From positions 1-8,158 of the forward strand of contig PKYX01000386.1 of assembly GCA_003132825.1 (NCBI GenBank): a stretch of 8,158 nt of DNA, in the 5' to 3' direction. Both the position numbers and the translations under genes were made by a program. Below are positions 1 through 6,199 of the stretch, piece after piece. Each line of letters opens with the position of its first letter. Within the stretch, counting starts at the first letter, position 1. A model generated the notes under the pieces. It was given only the letters and a program-made list of their open reading frames with translations. It was not told where the DNA came from and searched no databases. This stretch comes from Acidobacteriaceae bacterium (lineage in GTDB: Bacteria > Acidobacteriota > Terriglobia > Terriglobales > Acidobacteriaceae).

Positions 1-528
1 GACGCGGAAGAAGCGCTGCAGGTTGATGCGCACGCTGCCCTTGACGAACACCACGCCGAACAAAATGGCCACCGTCACGCCCGCGAGCGTGCCCAGAAAG
101 CTGAGCAATTCGGTCGAATTCAGCGAAACCGCGGCCAGCGTGAGCACGGTTTCCGCTCCTTCCCGCAGAACCATCAGGAAGACGAACAGGAACAGCCCGA
201 ACCAGCTTCCTTCGCCCACCAGCTTTCCGACCTTGCCCTCGATTTCGCCCTTGAGTTTGCGCCCGGTCCTCATCATGAACAGAATCATGGTGAGTACGAA
301 AAAGGCCGCTGCCAGCATGATCCAGCCTTCAAAAATGTCTTCGTTCCAGTTGGTGCGAGCGAGCAAAATCGCCAGCCCAATGCTGCCCACAAACGCAGCC
401 GCCAGCCCCGCGTAAACCGCCTTGCGCAGATCAGGCCGCCCGATCTTGCTCAGGTAAGCCAGCGTGAGCCCGACGATGAGGGCAGCCTCCACCCCCTCGC
501 GTAATGTCACGATGAATGCTTGCAGCAT
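1..528 (-). CDS. FTR1-family high-affinity iron permease, N-terminal part (runs off the left edge)
   Basis: The frame reads from an ATG at 526-528 through 176 codons to position 1 without a stop, so the C-terminus lies outside the window. Two R-E-G-x-E motifs are visible: REGVE at residues 10-14 in the first membrane helix and REGAE at 122-126 in a later one. This pair is the iron-binding signature of the FTR1/EfeU oxidase-dependent iron transporter family of the inner membrane. Hydrophobic helices lie at about 2-27, 38-57, 68-86, 108-130 and 142-163, as expected for the first part of a seven-helix permease. A cytosolic basic/acidic loop (RTGRKLKGEIEGKVGK) joins helices 3 and 4. A GAGG stretch (541-544) sits 12 nt before the ATG, a weakly spaced ribosome site. 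A candidate Fur operator and promoter lie just upstream. The family is clear. Whether this is an EfeU-type stand-alone permease or a larger fusion cannot be told from this fragment, and no EfeO/EfeB partner is on the upstream side. Confidence 0.93.
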   Translation of the reverse strand, partial: MLQAFIVTLREGVEAALIVGLTLAYLSKIGRPDLRKAVYAGLAAAFVGSIGLAILLARTNWNEDIFEGWIMLAAAFFVLTMILFMMRTGRKLKGEIEGKVGKLVGEGSWFGLFLFVFLMVLREGAETVLTLAAVSLNSTELLSFLGTLAGVTVAILFGVVFVKGSVRINLQRFFRV

Positions 529-575
529 CTAGAAGAAAAGCCTCAATGGTTCGAAGGGTCGGAAGGGTGCAATCT

Positions 576-596
576 TGAAAATGAGTTCCAATTTCA
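576..596 (-). promoter_or_regulatory. Candidate Fur box (iron-responsive operator) for the iron permease
   Basis: This is a 21-bp imperfect palindrome with outer arms TTGAAA (575-580) and TTTCAA (592-597) as perfect inverted repeats. Hand comparison of 576-596 with the 21-bp extended E. coli Fur consensus gives about 14 of 21 matches, including both TGA/TCA ends. It lies about 48 nt upstream of the permease ATG and just downstream of a candidate -10, where bound repressor would block initiation. Fur control of FTR1-type permeases is well known in other bacteria. Its use here is inference from position and sequence. Confidence 0.5.
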
Positions 597-604
597 ACTA
601 TATA

Positions 605-634
605 AGGATATTCTTCGCCCGCCGGGGGCGTCAA
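605..634 (-). promoter_or_regulatory. Candidate sigma-70-type promoter for the iron permease
   Basis: On the minus strand, TTGACG (629-634) resembles a -35 box with 5 of 6 matches, and TATCCT (605-610) resembles a -10 with 4 of 6. The spacer is 18 nt. Transcription would start near 598, giving a leader of about 70 nt and placing the Fur-like palindrome across the start site. An adjacent A/T-rich TTATATA run offers an alternative -10 with poorer spacing. It is a prediction from sequence only. Confidence 0.4.
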
Positions 635-690
635 CGCTTCCTGCGTGGCGCCGGCCTCTTGCCGGCTGTCTGGGAAGGTGTCGCACTCGG

Positions 691-1377
691 TTACATCCGT
701 CGCAGAAATCGTTTCGCGGCGTCCAGATGAGGAAACAGTTTTTCCTCCGCCCGAAATTCCGCCGAATGCACGCAGCGCCGGCTACCGCGCAATCTGACGG
801 GATGCTTCAGATGCAACATCTCATGATAGACGATGTATTCGACCGCGCAGCGGGGAACCGCGAAGCGATCGAACACCCGGCTGATGACGATCGCGTTGTG
901 AGCCGGATCATAGTGCCCCAGCATGCGGCGGGCGCCGAGCTGGCTCCAACTCATGCGCGGACGCCCCAGAAGTCCATGAAAGAGTCGGGCATTGAGGTCG
1001 TCGAAGATGGCATTCAAATCGTAGAAATGGCCCCGGGCCGAGCGCAACAGCTTGCGCCCTCGCAGCTGGCGGATGAGCCGCGCTTGGCTCGCGATTTCGT
1101 GGCTGGAAACATACTTCCGGTAGCGCGCGGAGTGCGCCCGTTCGATCGGCTGCCGGTACATCTTGGCCAGCAGAATGTGGGCCAGGGCCGCGAGGACCGG
1201 GTCGGGTGCCCCTTCCAGCAAATCGGAAACACGCACCAGCAACTTCCCGCTGCGCAGCCGGATCGTGTTATTGATGTTGGCGAAGGAGTAGAACTCAACC
1301 GTCAAGTCCGGCACGGGAGTCCGAGGCCGCAGCTCGCGGTAGGTTTCCTGGAAGATATGAAGCAGACGCTCGCTCAC
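691..1377 (-). CDS. SprT/YgjP-like zinc metalloprotease domain protein
   Basis: A 228-residue cytoplasmic protein with no signal peptide or membrane helix. The C-terminal half carries a gluzincin zinc site: H185-E-M-L-H189 with catalytic Glu186, and a downstream HSAEF block whose H204 is the likely third ligand. This matches the HExxH...H(G/S)xEF layout of SprT-like and YgjP/DUF45-like metallopeptidases (clan MA). The segment at about 141-166 (MSWSQLGARRMLGHYDP, then IVIS) resembles the strand-rich part before the active helix in that fold. Two arginine-rich stretches (about 98-115 and 195-201) could suit nucleic-acid contact, as in eukaryotic Spartan, but that is speculation. The start is GTG at 1375-1377. 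It is the first start codon after an in-frame stop five codons upstream, and no clear Shine-Dalgarno precedes it. It is co-directional with the iron permease but separated by 162 nt with a separate candidate promoter. The true substrate is unknown. Confidence 0.82.
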   Translation of the reverse strand: MSERLLHIFQETYRELRPRTPVPDLTVEFYSFANINNTIRLRSGKLLVRVSDLLEGAPDPVLAALAHILLAKMYRQPIERAHSARYRKYVSSHEIASQARLIRQLRGRKLLRSARGHFYDLNAIFDDLNARLFHGLLGRPRMSWSQLGARRMLGHYDPAHNAIVISRVFDRFAVPRCAVEYIVYHEMLHLKHPVRLRGSRRCVHSAEFRAEEKLFPHLDAAKRFLRRM

Positions 1378-1501
1378 GCTGGAGTCAGATTAGCACGCGC
1401 CGCGATCAATCTGGATCCACCCGGCAGGCCGCGAAGGGGAAAAATCTCTAGGATGCTCAATCGCGACCGGCCAGTGGCAATCCGCCACGCTTCAAAAACT
1501 G

Positions 1502-3334
1502 TCAGGGGCCCGTCGACTTGGTTCCTACCGACGAAGGGGCGACATTGCGCAGTGGAATCTCAAGCGTGCCCGCCTTGCCCGTCCCCGGATCGTAGATCCC
1601 GGTGCGCAGGTACACATCGCCCTTCGGTACATCGATCTCCTGGTGCAACTGAACCCCGCCTTGCTCGAAGGCCTTGTAGAGTTGGGGTTTCAACGACATG
1701 TCGGTCGATCGTACAACCCAGTTCAGGGTGTTTCCGTCCTGATCATAGGCGACCAGCGCCACTTCGACGTTGCCATGGTGGATCCCATCCGGAGTCATGG
1801 CCAGGTCGAGATCCTTCACGGACACCGCGAAGTCGACGGCGTAGCGCGTCACCGGCCCCTTTACTTTCGCATTGTCTCCGGCGATCGCCGCCTCGGGACT
1901 GGGTTGCGGATCCGACCTCAGCACGCGTATCTCGTAGAGGATCTGGGTAGCGTCGGGCGCGCCCCGTCCCATAAGCGGCTGCAGCGGGTCAGCGATCGGC
2001 TGTGGCCGATCCTTCCTCTCCTCGTCAGCGAAGTAGCCGCGGCGATAGGCGAGTCGATAATGGCCCCGCAGGAGCTTAATCTCGATGGGCCTGTATCCGC
2101 CGTTCATCCTCTTGTCTGTCGGCGTGTAGGAAATCGTGTAGTAGTGTGTTCCGTTGTTGATCACCTGGGCAAGCGCTTCTTTTAGTCCGTTGGTATTGTA
2201 AAAAGCCTCTCCACCCGTGTCTTTTGCGATCTCATCCATGGTTGCTTGGTTGGTATAGCGTTGCGTATGCTCTTGCTGCAATTGGGAATTCTGGTCTTGT
2301 ATGTCCGCTGAACCGGGGTTCGGCGGCGGCGCTGTACTGGCACTCTGTCCCGACCCGGGCACTCCACTCATATCGGGTACATATTGTCGGCTGGAGGCGA
2401 GATAAGAATCGGTGTCAAGCCCTTGTGCAGCGATCGGGTAGATGGCTACCTGTGCGGCGGCGAGCATGTTCGTAGTCTTCCGAAGTTCTTGCTTGATCTC
2501 ATCCGAGAAACTGAAATCGTAGTTCTGTCCCTGCGTAGGAAGAATGCTAACGGGAAATGACCCTGAGAACCAGATCACATTCTTGCGGCCAGGAAAGCCG
2601 CCAAGATAGCGCGCCAACTGCTGCAAGGCTTGGAGCGTCACCTCGACGCGGGAGTAAGTCTGGAAGTTCTTGCTCTGTGCCAGAAACTCCTTCATAGCCT
2701 GAATGGAGTCCAACGGAGCCTGACTGGAGGCCATTGCGTTGATGAGTTGCGCATCTGCGTTGTCTTCAGTGTCGGTGCGGAGCAGCGGAGACGACTGCGG
2801 GCCGCCTCCCAATTTCTTGTTGTTGAGCGCTGCCAGCAGCACCGAGGGATCAGCCGTAAAGCCCTCCACCATGCGCATCCGTGATAACAGCGTAAAAATT
2901 GCAAGGCGCGGTCCGGGCTGGATTTTCTTCAGGTAACTGACCATTTGCTGGCGTACGGTCGCCTGATCTCCGAGAGGTGTATTCAGCGCATCAAGCACCA
3001 GAACGTTCACCGAATCAGTTGGCTTGCTCAGCGGGTAATTGGTGTAAAAGTTCGGCGGCAAGGGTGCGATCGCTGCTCGATTGCGCGGCACGCCTTTGTG
3101 CTCCTCAAACGAGGCAATCTCCTGCGGCTTGCCCTCTTCGAGAACCTCGAAATCCTCCTTCTGCAGGCCGGCGATCGGTTCATCGTTATGATCGGTCACC
3201 ACTACATCGAGGAGCACAACCTGAACCTTGGACTGGAACGTGGCATTGGGGGAATTGACGGTGTCCGTAGTTTGGGACTGGAGTGAGGAAACGATCAACG
3301 CGGATAGAACCAACGAAAAGAAGCGGCGATGCAT
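1502..3334 (-). CDS. Secreted VWFA-related domain protein of the Acidobacteriota type
   Basis: A 610-residue protein with an N-terminal signal peptide (hydrophobic core at about 5-18, possible cleavage near 20-21). After it comes a short beta-rich domain with the family block VVLLDVVVTDHNDEPIAGL and DFEVLEEGKPQ (about 39-72). A von Willebrand factor A-like fold spans about 108-400: first strand VNVLVLDALNTP (109-120), IWFSG (254-258), IYPIAA (298-303) and YYTISYTP (398-405). A GHYRLAYRRGYFA block (424-436) and a C-terminal beta-rich region follow. This is the architecture of the acidobacterial VWFA-related family (TIGR03436 type), exported proteins of unknown function that often occur in many copies per genome. 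The canonical metal-site DxSxS is not present: D115 is followed by A-L-N-T, so metal-dependent adhesion may be altered or absent. A Gly/Pro/Gln/Ser-rich linker lies at about 322-356. The ATG start (3332-3334) lacks an obvious Shine-Dalgarno, but the signal peptide supports it. A truncated paralogue lies directly upstream. Confidence 0.9.
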   Translation of the reverse strand: MHRRFFSLVLSALIVSSLQSQTTDTVNSPNATFQSKVQVVLLDVVVTDHNDEPIAGLQKEDFEVLEEGKPQEIASFEEHKGVPRNRAAIAPLPPNFYTNYPLSKPTDSVNVLVLDALNTPLGDQATVRQQMVSYLKKIQPGPRLAIFTLLSRMRMVEGFTADPSVLLAALNNKKLGGGPQSSPLLRTDTEDNADAQLINAMASSQAPLDSIQAMKEFLAQSKNFQTYSRVEVTLQALQQLARYLGGFPGRKNVIWFSGSFPVSILPTQGQNYDFSFSDEIKQELRKTTNMLAAAQVAIYPIAAQGLDTDSYLASSRQYVPDMSGVPGSGQSASTAPPPNPGSADIQDQNSQLQQEHTQRYTNQATMDEIAKDTGGEAFYNTNGLKEALAQVINNGTHYYTISYTPTDKRMNGGYRPIEIKLLRGHYRLAYRRGYFADEERKDRPQPIADPLQPLMGRGAPDATQILYEIRVLRSDPQPSPEAAIAGDNAKVKGPVTRYAVDFAVSVKDLDLAMTPDGIHHGNVEVALVAYDQDGNTLNWVVRSTDMSLKPQLYKAFEQGGVQLHQEIDVPKGDVYLRTGIYDPGTGKAGTLEIPLRNVAPSSVGTKSTGP

Positions 3335-3398
3335 AGAAATTTATTCGAGTGCAGGGAACGATACCACAGAAATTCGGCCGCGTTGGACGCACGATTCT

Positions 3399-3710
3399 AG
3401 CCGGGTAATTCACGGCATTCGGCGGTACGCCTTTGTGCTCCTCAAAAGAGGCGACCGTCTGCGGCTTGCCCTCTTCGAGTACTTCGAAATCCTCCTTCTG
3501 CAAGCCGGCAATCGGCTGATTGTTGTGATCGGTCACCACCACATCCACGAGTACAACGTGCACCTTGGATTGAAACGTAGCATGGGGTGCATTGGCGGTG
3601 CCGGTCGTTTGGGAGTGGAGCGTCGAAAGGATCAACCGGGGCAGCAGCAACACGAAGAAGCGGGCGACAGAGAAACATGCGATTCGCCTCGTTTGTGGGT
3701 ACGATACCAC
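3399..3710 (-). pseudogene. Truncated 5' remnant of a second VWFA-related gene
   Basis: The minus-strand frame from about 3660 to 3399 encodes a signal-peptide-like stretch followed by the same N-terminal domain as the intact neighbour, including VVLVDVVVTDHNNQPIAGL and DFEVLEEGKPQ. By hand, 3428-3622 and 3091-3285 agree at about 164 of 195 bases without gaps, and at about 55 of 66 residues. Similarity also reaches upstream: an ACGATACCAC plus AGAAATT motif precedes both genes (3701-3718 and 3358-3374). Homology ends just after the PPN..NYP block, which lacks about eight residues present in the intact copy. The whole VWFA domain is missing. The ATG aligned with the neighbour's start (3676-3678) is out of frame, because the stretch from it to a shared TTGATC is 7 nt longer than in the neighbour. 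Only an in-frame GTG at 3708-3710 without a ribosome site could serve. The open frame continues to 3186 by chance, overlapping the next gene. A short expressed peptide is possible, but decay is more likely. Confidence 0.75.
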
Positions 3711-3763
3711 AAGAAATTACTGGACTGCCGGCTGGCGGGCGGTGGATTCGCCTTTCCTAAGCC

Positions 3764-4315
3764 TTATTGGGGTTTTTGCTTTCTTTCCTTCTTGAGCTTC
3801 GCTTGGGCTTCCTGCTCGGTCAGCAACTGACGGTGGTCGGTGACACTGGTGTCGACATCTTCCATCGCGTCCGACAATACAAACTCGTATTGCTTGGCGT
3901 CTTCGGTGCTGGCGCGCGCAGAATCCTTCAAAGCCCGGAGCTTGGCCTGAAATTCGTCATCCGCGTCGATGATCGTCTTCAACACCTTGCGCAGATCCGC
4001 CTTGCGCCCGACGAAAGTATCGATATTGTCGTTCAGTTCGTCATAGACATCGACAAAATCCTGCAGCCGGTCATGAATCGCCTGCGGCTTATCCGTGACC
4101 TTGGGATCGGAACGCGCCTGCTCGATGGTGGCGAGCCGGGCCCGGGCGAAGGTCACGTAGAGCGCCAGGCGCTGGTCTGCGTCCTGCGCCACATCCCGCA
4201 GTTGATCTACTTCCGGGTCGGTCAAGGGATCGGAGCGGTGTTGTCCTGCCGCCCGGCCGACCACGAGCAGCAGGGGCAGCACAACCCAAAACCGGTGATG
4301 GCCGAAGCAGGCCAT
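3764..4315 (-). CDS. Small exported helix-rich protein, function unknown
   Basis: About 183 residues, not recognised as a named family. The N-terminus is a signal peptide: basic HHR, hydrophobic core FWVVLPLLLVVG, possible cleavage after RAAG. The rest is almost wholly charged, low-glycine amphipathic sequence that should form long helices, probably a helical bundle or coiled coil (about 36-70, 78-135, 140-180). It ends in a lysine-rich tail, KLKKERKQK. There are no cysteines after the signal and no catalytic motif. Start choice is open: ATG at 4313-4315 is used here, but a TTG two codons upstream (4319-4321) sits 10 nt after an AAGGA stretch inside the previous gene, better spaced than for the ATG. 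With either start the gap to the preceding gene's stop is only a few bases, so the two are very likely co-transcribed and possibly coupled. The pairing with another small exported helical protein suggests an envelope or periplasmic role, which is inference. Confidence 0.75.
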   Translation of the reverse strand: MACFGHHRFWVVLPLLLVVGRAAGQHRSDPLTDPEVDQLRDVAQDADQRLALYVTFARARLATIEQARSDPKVTDKPQAIHDRLQDFVDVYDELNDNIDTFVGRKADLRKVLKTIIDADDEFQAKLRALKDSARASTEDAKQYEFVLSDAMEDVDTSVTDHRQLLTEQEAQAKLKKERKQKPQ

Positions 4316-4324
4316 GGTCAATGA

Positions 4325-4762
4325 TCAATGGTCCTTGGCAAACATGCGAGAGAGGAGTCCGGAGCGCAATGCCTCCAAGTGATCGGCCGCGGCCTGGACC
4401 GGTGGCTGATCCTCGAAAGCCAGACCGCGCTTGATGTCACGCAGCTTCGCGGCCATCTTGCGAATGGCGATTTCCGTATTCTTAATTTTCGAGCGCGCGC
4501 GGCTGGCTGCGTCCGAAGCCCGATCGGAGTAAGTCACCACGTCGTCCACCGCGGCCCGCGCGGCATCGACCTTGCCATTGTTATACAGTTGGTCGGCCTC
4601 GCGCAGCTGGCGCTCGGCGATTTCGGCATAGAGCGCTGGCTGCTGCCCGATCGAAGCCGCCTCGGCCCTTTTGACGAGCCCAGCGAGAGCTTCGTCGCCG
4701 CCGGCGAAGGCCGCGACCGAGCTGACCAGTATGATGGTGACGAAAAAACCTGCGCCCCGCAT
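4325..4762 (-). CDS. Small exported helical (TPR-like) protein, function unknown
   Basis: A 145-residue protein starting at ATG 4760-4762, preceded by a GGATAGGG purine stretch close to the start. Residues 1-20 form a clean signal peptide (MRGAGFF, then VTIILVSSVAAFA, cleavage likely after AFA). The mature part is helical. The segment LYAEIAERQLREADQLYNNGKVDAARAAVDD, at about 44-74, reads like one tetratricopeptide-type helical hairpin. Then follow a charged helix (about 84-114, rich in Arg/Lys/Ala) and a C-terminal helix (about 120-141). No cysteine, enzyme motif or lipobox is present. It lies 41 nt after the TPR protein gene and 3 nt or so before the next small exported gene. The three genes look like one unit of exported helical-repeat proteins. 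I do not recognise a named family. Confidence 0.78.
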   Translation of the reverse strand: MRGAGFFVTIILVSSVAAFAGGDEALAGLVKRAEAASIGQQPALYAEIAERQLREADQLYNNGKVDAARAAVDDVVTYSDRASDAASRARSKIKNTEIAIRKMAAKLRDIKRGLAFEDQPPVQAAADHLEALRSGLLSRMFAKDH

Positions 4763-4776
4763 AGCACCCTATCCAC

Positions 4777-4798
4777 AAAAGAACCGGGAAAGCCCGGT
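4777..4798 (-). terminator. Terminator-like hairpin between the TPR gene and the next gene
   Basis: On the minus strand an ACCGGG / CCCGGT perfect 6-bp stem (4783-4788 with 4793-4798) closes a 4-nt CTTT loop and is followed directly by TCTTTT (4777-4782). This is the form of a short intrinsic terminator. It lies 5-27 nt past the stop codon of the TPR gene and 15 nt before the next start, so it would end or attenuate transcription inside the apparent operon. The stem is short, so read-through is expected. Confidence 0.45.
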
Positions 4799-4803
4799 AT
4801 CGT

Positions 4804-6189
4804 TCACTTCTTAGGCTCGATCGCAATCAGCCGATGGCGGGCCTGCCATTCGTTGTCGGGAAACTGCCCGTTCGCGACCGCCAGAAACTTATGATAGTTC
4901 ACTGCCGCCAGTTTGTAATTGCGCAAGTGGTCATAGGCGGTGGCGCGCAGAAAATAACCAATCGGAATTTCCGGCAGGAATTTGGCCCGGGCGTCCAGGG
5001 CGGCGATAACCCCTACGTAGTTCTTGTTTTCGTTGGCCGCGACCGCCAGGTCGCCATAAGCCCCTCCAAAGTCTGGTTTTAGCTGAACCGCCGCCAGAAA
5101 CTCCTGCTGCGCCGGGGGAAACTTGCGCTGTCGCAACAGGGCCTGCCCCAAGCGGTAATGTAGATCGGAATCCTTCGGGTTCGACCCCAGCAGCGCCTGA
5201 TAAGCGGCCTGCGCCAGGTCGTATTTTCCTGTCATGGCATAGAGATCCGCCAGATCCCGCTGCACTCCTAGGTCATTCGGAGCCATTTTCAAAGTAGCCT
5301 GCAACTCGGCAATCGCCGCGTCATTCTGCCCATCGGCCGCCAGCATGCGTCCCAGTTGCATGTGAGCCCTGGGATCTTCGGGATGGAGCGCCAGGAGCTT
5401 GCGCAGCATGTCTTCCGCTTCTCCGAAGCGCCGCCCGCGCATGTAGAGATTCGCCAGCGCCGTCAGTGCGTTGGGAGACGCAGGATCGATGGCCAAGGCC
5501 TGCCGATATTGCTGCTCTGCATCGGCGAAGCGATTCTGCTTTTCGAACAGCACACCGGCCGAAAGCCGCGGTTCAGGATCTTTCGGCCGTAGCGTCGCCA
5601 CCTGCAGATAGGCGTCTGCCGACTCCGCAGGATCGCTCGCTTCGAGTACTTGGGCCAATCCCATCCAGGCGCGCGCGTGGCCTTCGTCAATCTCGGCCGT
5701 GGGCGTCAGTTTGGTGGCCGCGCGGAGAAATTGCTCGGCTCCCGGCTGACCCTTCTCCGCCAGCATCAGCCCCAGGTTCAGGTTGGATTCGAATACATTG
5801 GGCTTGGCCGCCACCGATTTGCGATAGGCGGCGATCGCCTCGTCTTTCTTGCCCAGGGCGTTGTCCACATAGCCCAGATCAAACCAGGCCTGAAAGTTGC
5901 CGGCATCGCGTTCGACCACGGTCTTCAGCAGCGGTTCCGCGCCGGCAAAGTCTTTCTTCGCAATGTCATCTTCAGCCTGGCTGAGCTCGGGGGGAAAGGA
6001 GGGATCTGCCTCGGCCACGCGGTGATGACGCACGGTTCTGCCGGTGTCCTGGGCCAGGAGAGTCGAGGCCAGCAGGACAGTCCCCAGCCCGAAGCCGAGA
6101 ACCTGGCGAGCCAGAAAACCGAGAGCCAGAGAACTCCGCACCCTGCCGCTCTCCGCAGCGCCCTGGCGGTCCGCGCGAATCGCCCGCAT
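4804..6189 (-). CDS. Exported tetratricopeptide-repeat (TPR) protein
   Basis: A helical-repeat scaffold protein of 461 residues from the ATG at 6187-6189. A basic N-terminus and hydrophobic segment (VLGFGLGTVLLASTLLAQ) form a signal peptide or anchor with likely cleavage at LLA-QD. There is no lipobox cysteine. After it come about eleven 34-residue TPR units covering nearly all the rest. Typical ones read AWFDLGYVDNALGKKDEAIAAY, then later ALTALANLYMRGRRFGEAEDML, with the expected small residues and the Pro near each repeat end. TPR arrays bind peptides or proteins, so the likely role is as an assembly or tethering factor on the outer face of the inner membrane or in the periplasm. The partner is unknown. 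An in-frame ATG at 6213 would overlap uvrA by 14 nt. I prefer 6189 because AGGGTGA sits 5 nt upstream of it, but the longer form cannot be excluded. The gene directly follows uvrA, so it may be transcribed with it, and heads a trio of exported helical proteins. Confidence 0.87.
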   Translation of the reverse strand: MRAIRADRQGAAESGRVRSSLALGFLARQVLGFGLGTVLLASTLLAQDTGRTVRHHRVAEADPSFPPELSQAEDDIAKKDFAGAEPLLKTVVERDAGNFQAWFDLGYVDNALGKKDEAIAAYRKSVAAKPNVFESNLNLGLMLAEKGQPGAEQFLRAATKLTPTAEIDEGHARAWMGLAQVLEASDPAESADAYLQVATLRPKDPEPRLSAGVLFEKQNRFADAEQQYRQALAIDPASPNALTALANLYMRGRRFGEAEDMLRKLLALHPEDPRAHMQLGRMLAADGQNDAAIAELQATLKMAPNDLGVQRDLADLYAMTGKYDLAQAAYQALLGSNPKDSDLHYRLGQALLRQRKFPPAQQEFLAAVQLKPDFGGAYGDLAVAANENKNYVGVIAALDARAKFLPEIPIGYFLRATAYDHLRNYKLAAVNYHKFLAVANGQFPDNEWQARHRLIAIEPKK

Positions 6190-6199
6190 ACGGTTCACC

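Noticed and set aside
650..666. GCCGGC repeated around a 5-nt loop downstream of the SprT-like gene
   Set aside because: It could form a 6-bp hairpin but no T-rich tail follows on the transcribed strand, and each arm is itself a palindrome common in GC-rich DNA. The evidence is too weak to call a terminator.
1474..1488. GTGGC / GCCAC hairpin just downstream of the VWFA gene stop
   Set aside because: The stem is only 5 bp with a 5-nt loop, and no T-tract follows on the minus strand. It does not qualify as an intrinsic terminator.
520..1950. A 476-codon plus-strand open frame
   Set aside because: It lies antisense to the iron-permease leader, the SprT-like gene and the VWFA gene, and crosses their boundaries. 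It has no recognisable domain and an Arg/Pro-rich composition typical of the reverse frame of GC-rich genes.
3186..3398. Continuation of the truncated VWFA-copy reading frame into the next gene
   Set aside because: Past about 3399 there is no homology, and the last 149 bases are the out-of-frame 5' end of the intact VWFA gene. The open frame there is chance read-through.
4793..4806. GGTATCGTT near the TPR gene end, resembling the GGTATCGT leader motif of the two VWFA copies
   Set aside because: It is on the opposite strand relative to those leaders and shares only about 8 bases, so chance is the simplest explanation.
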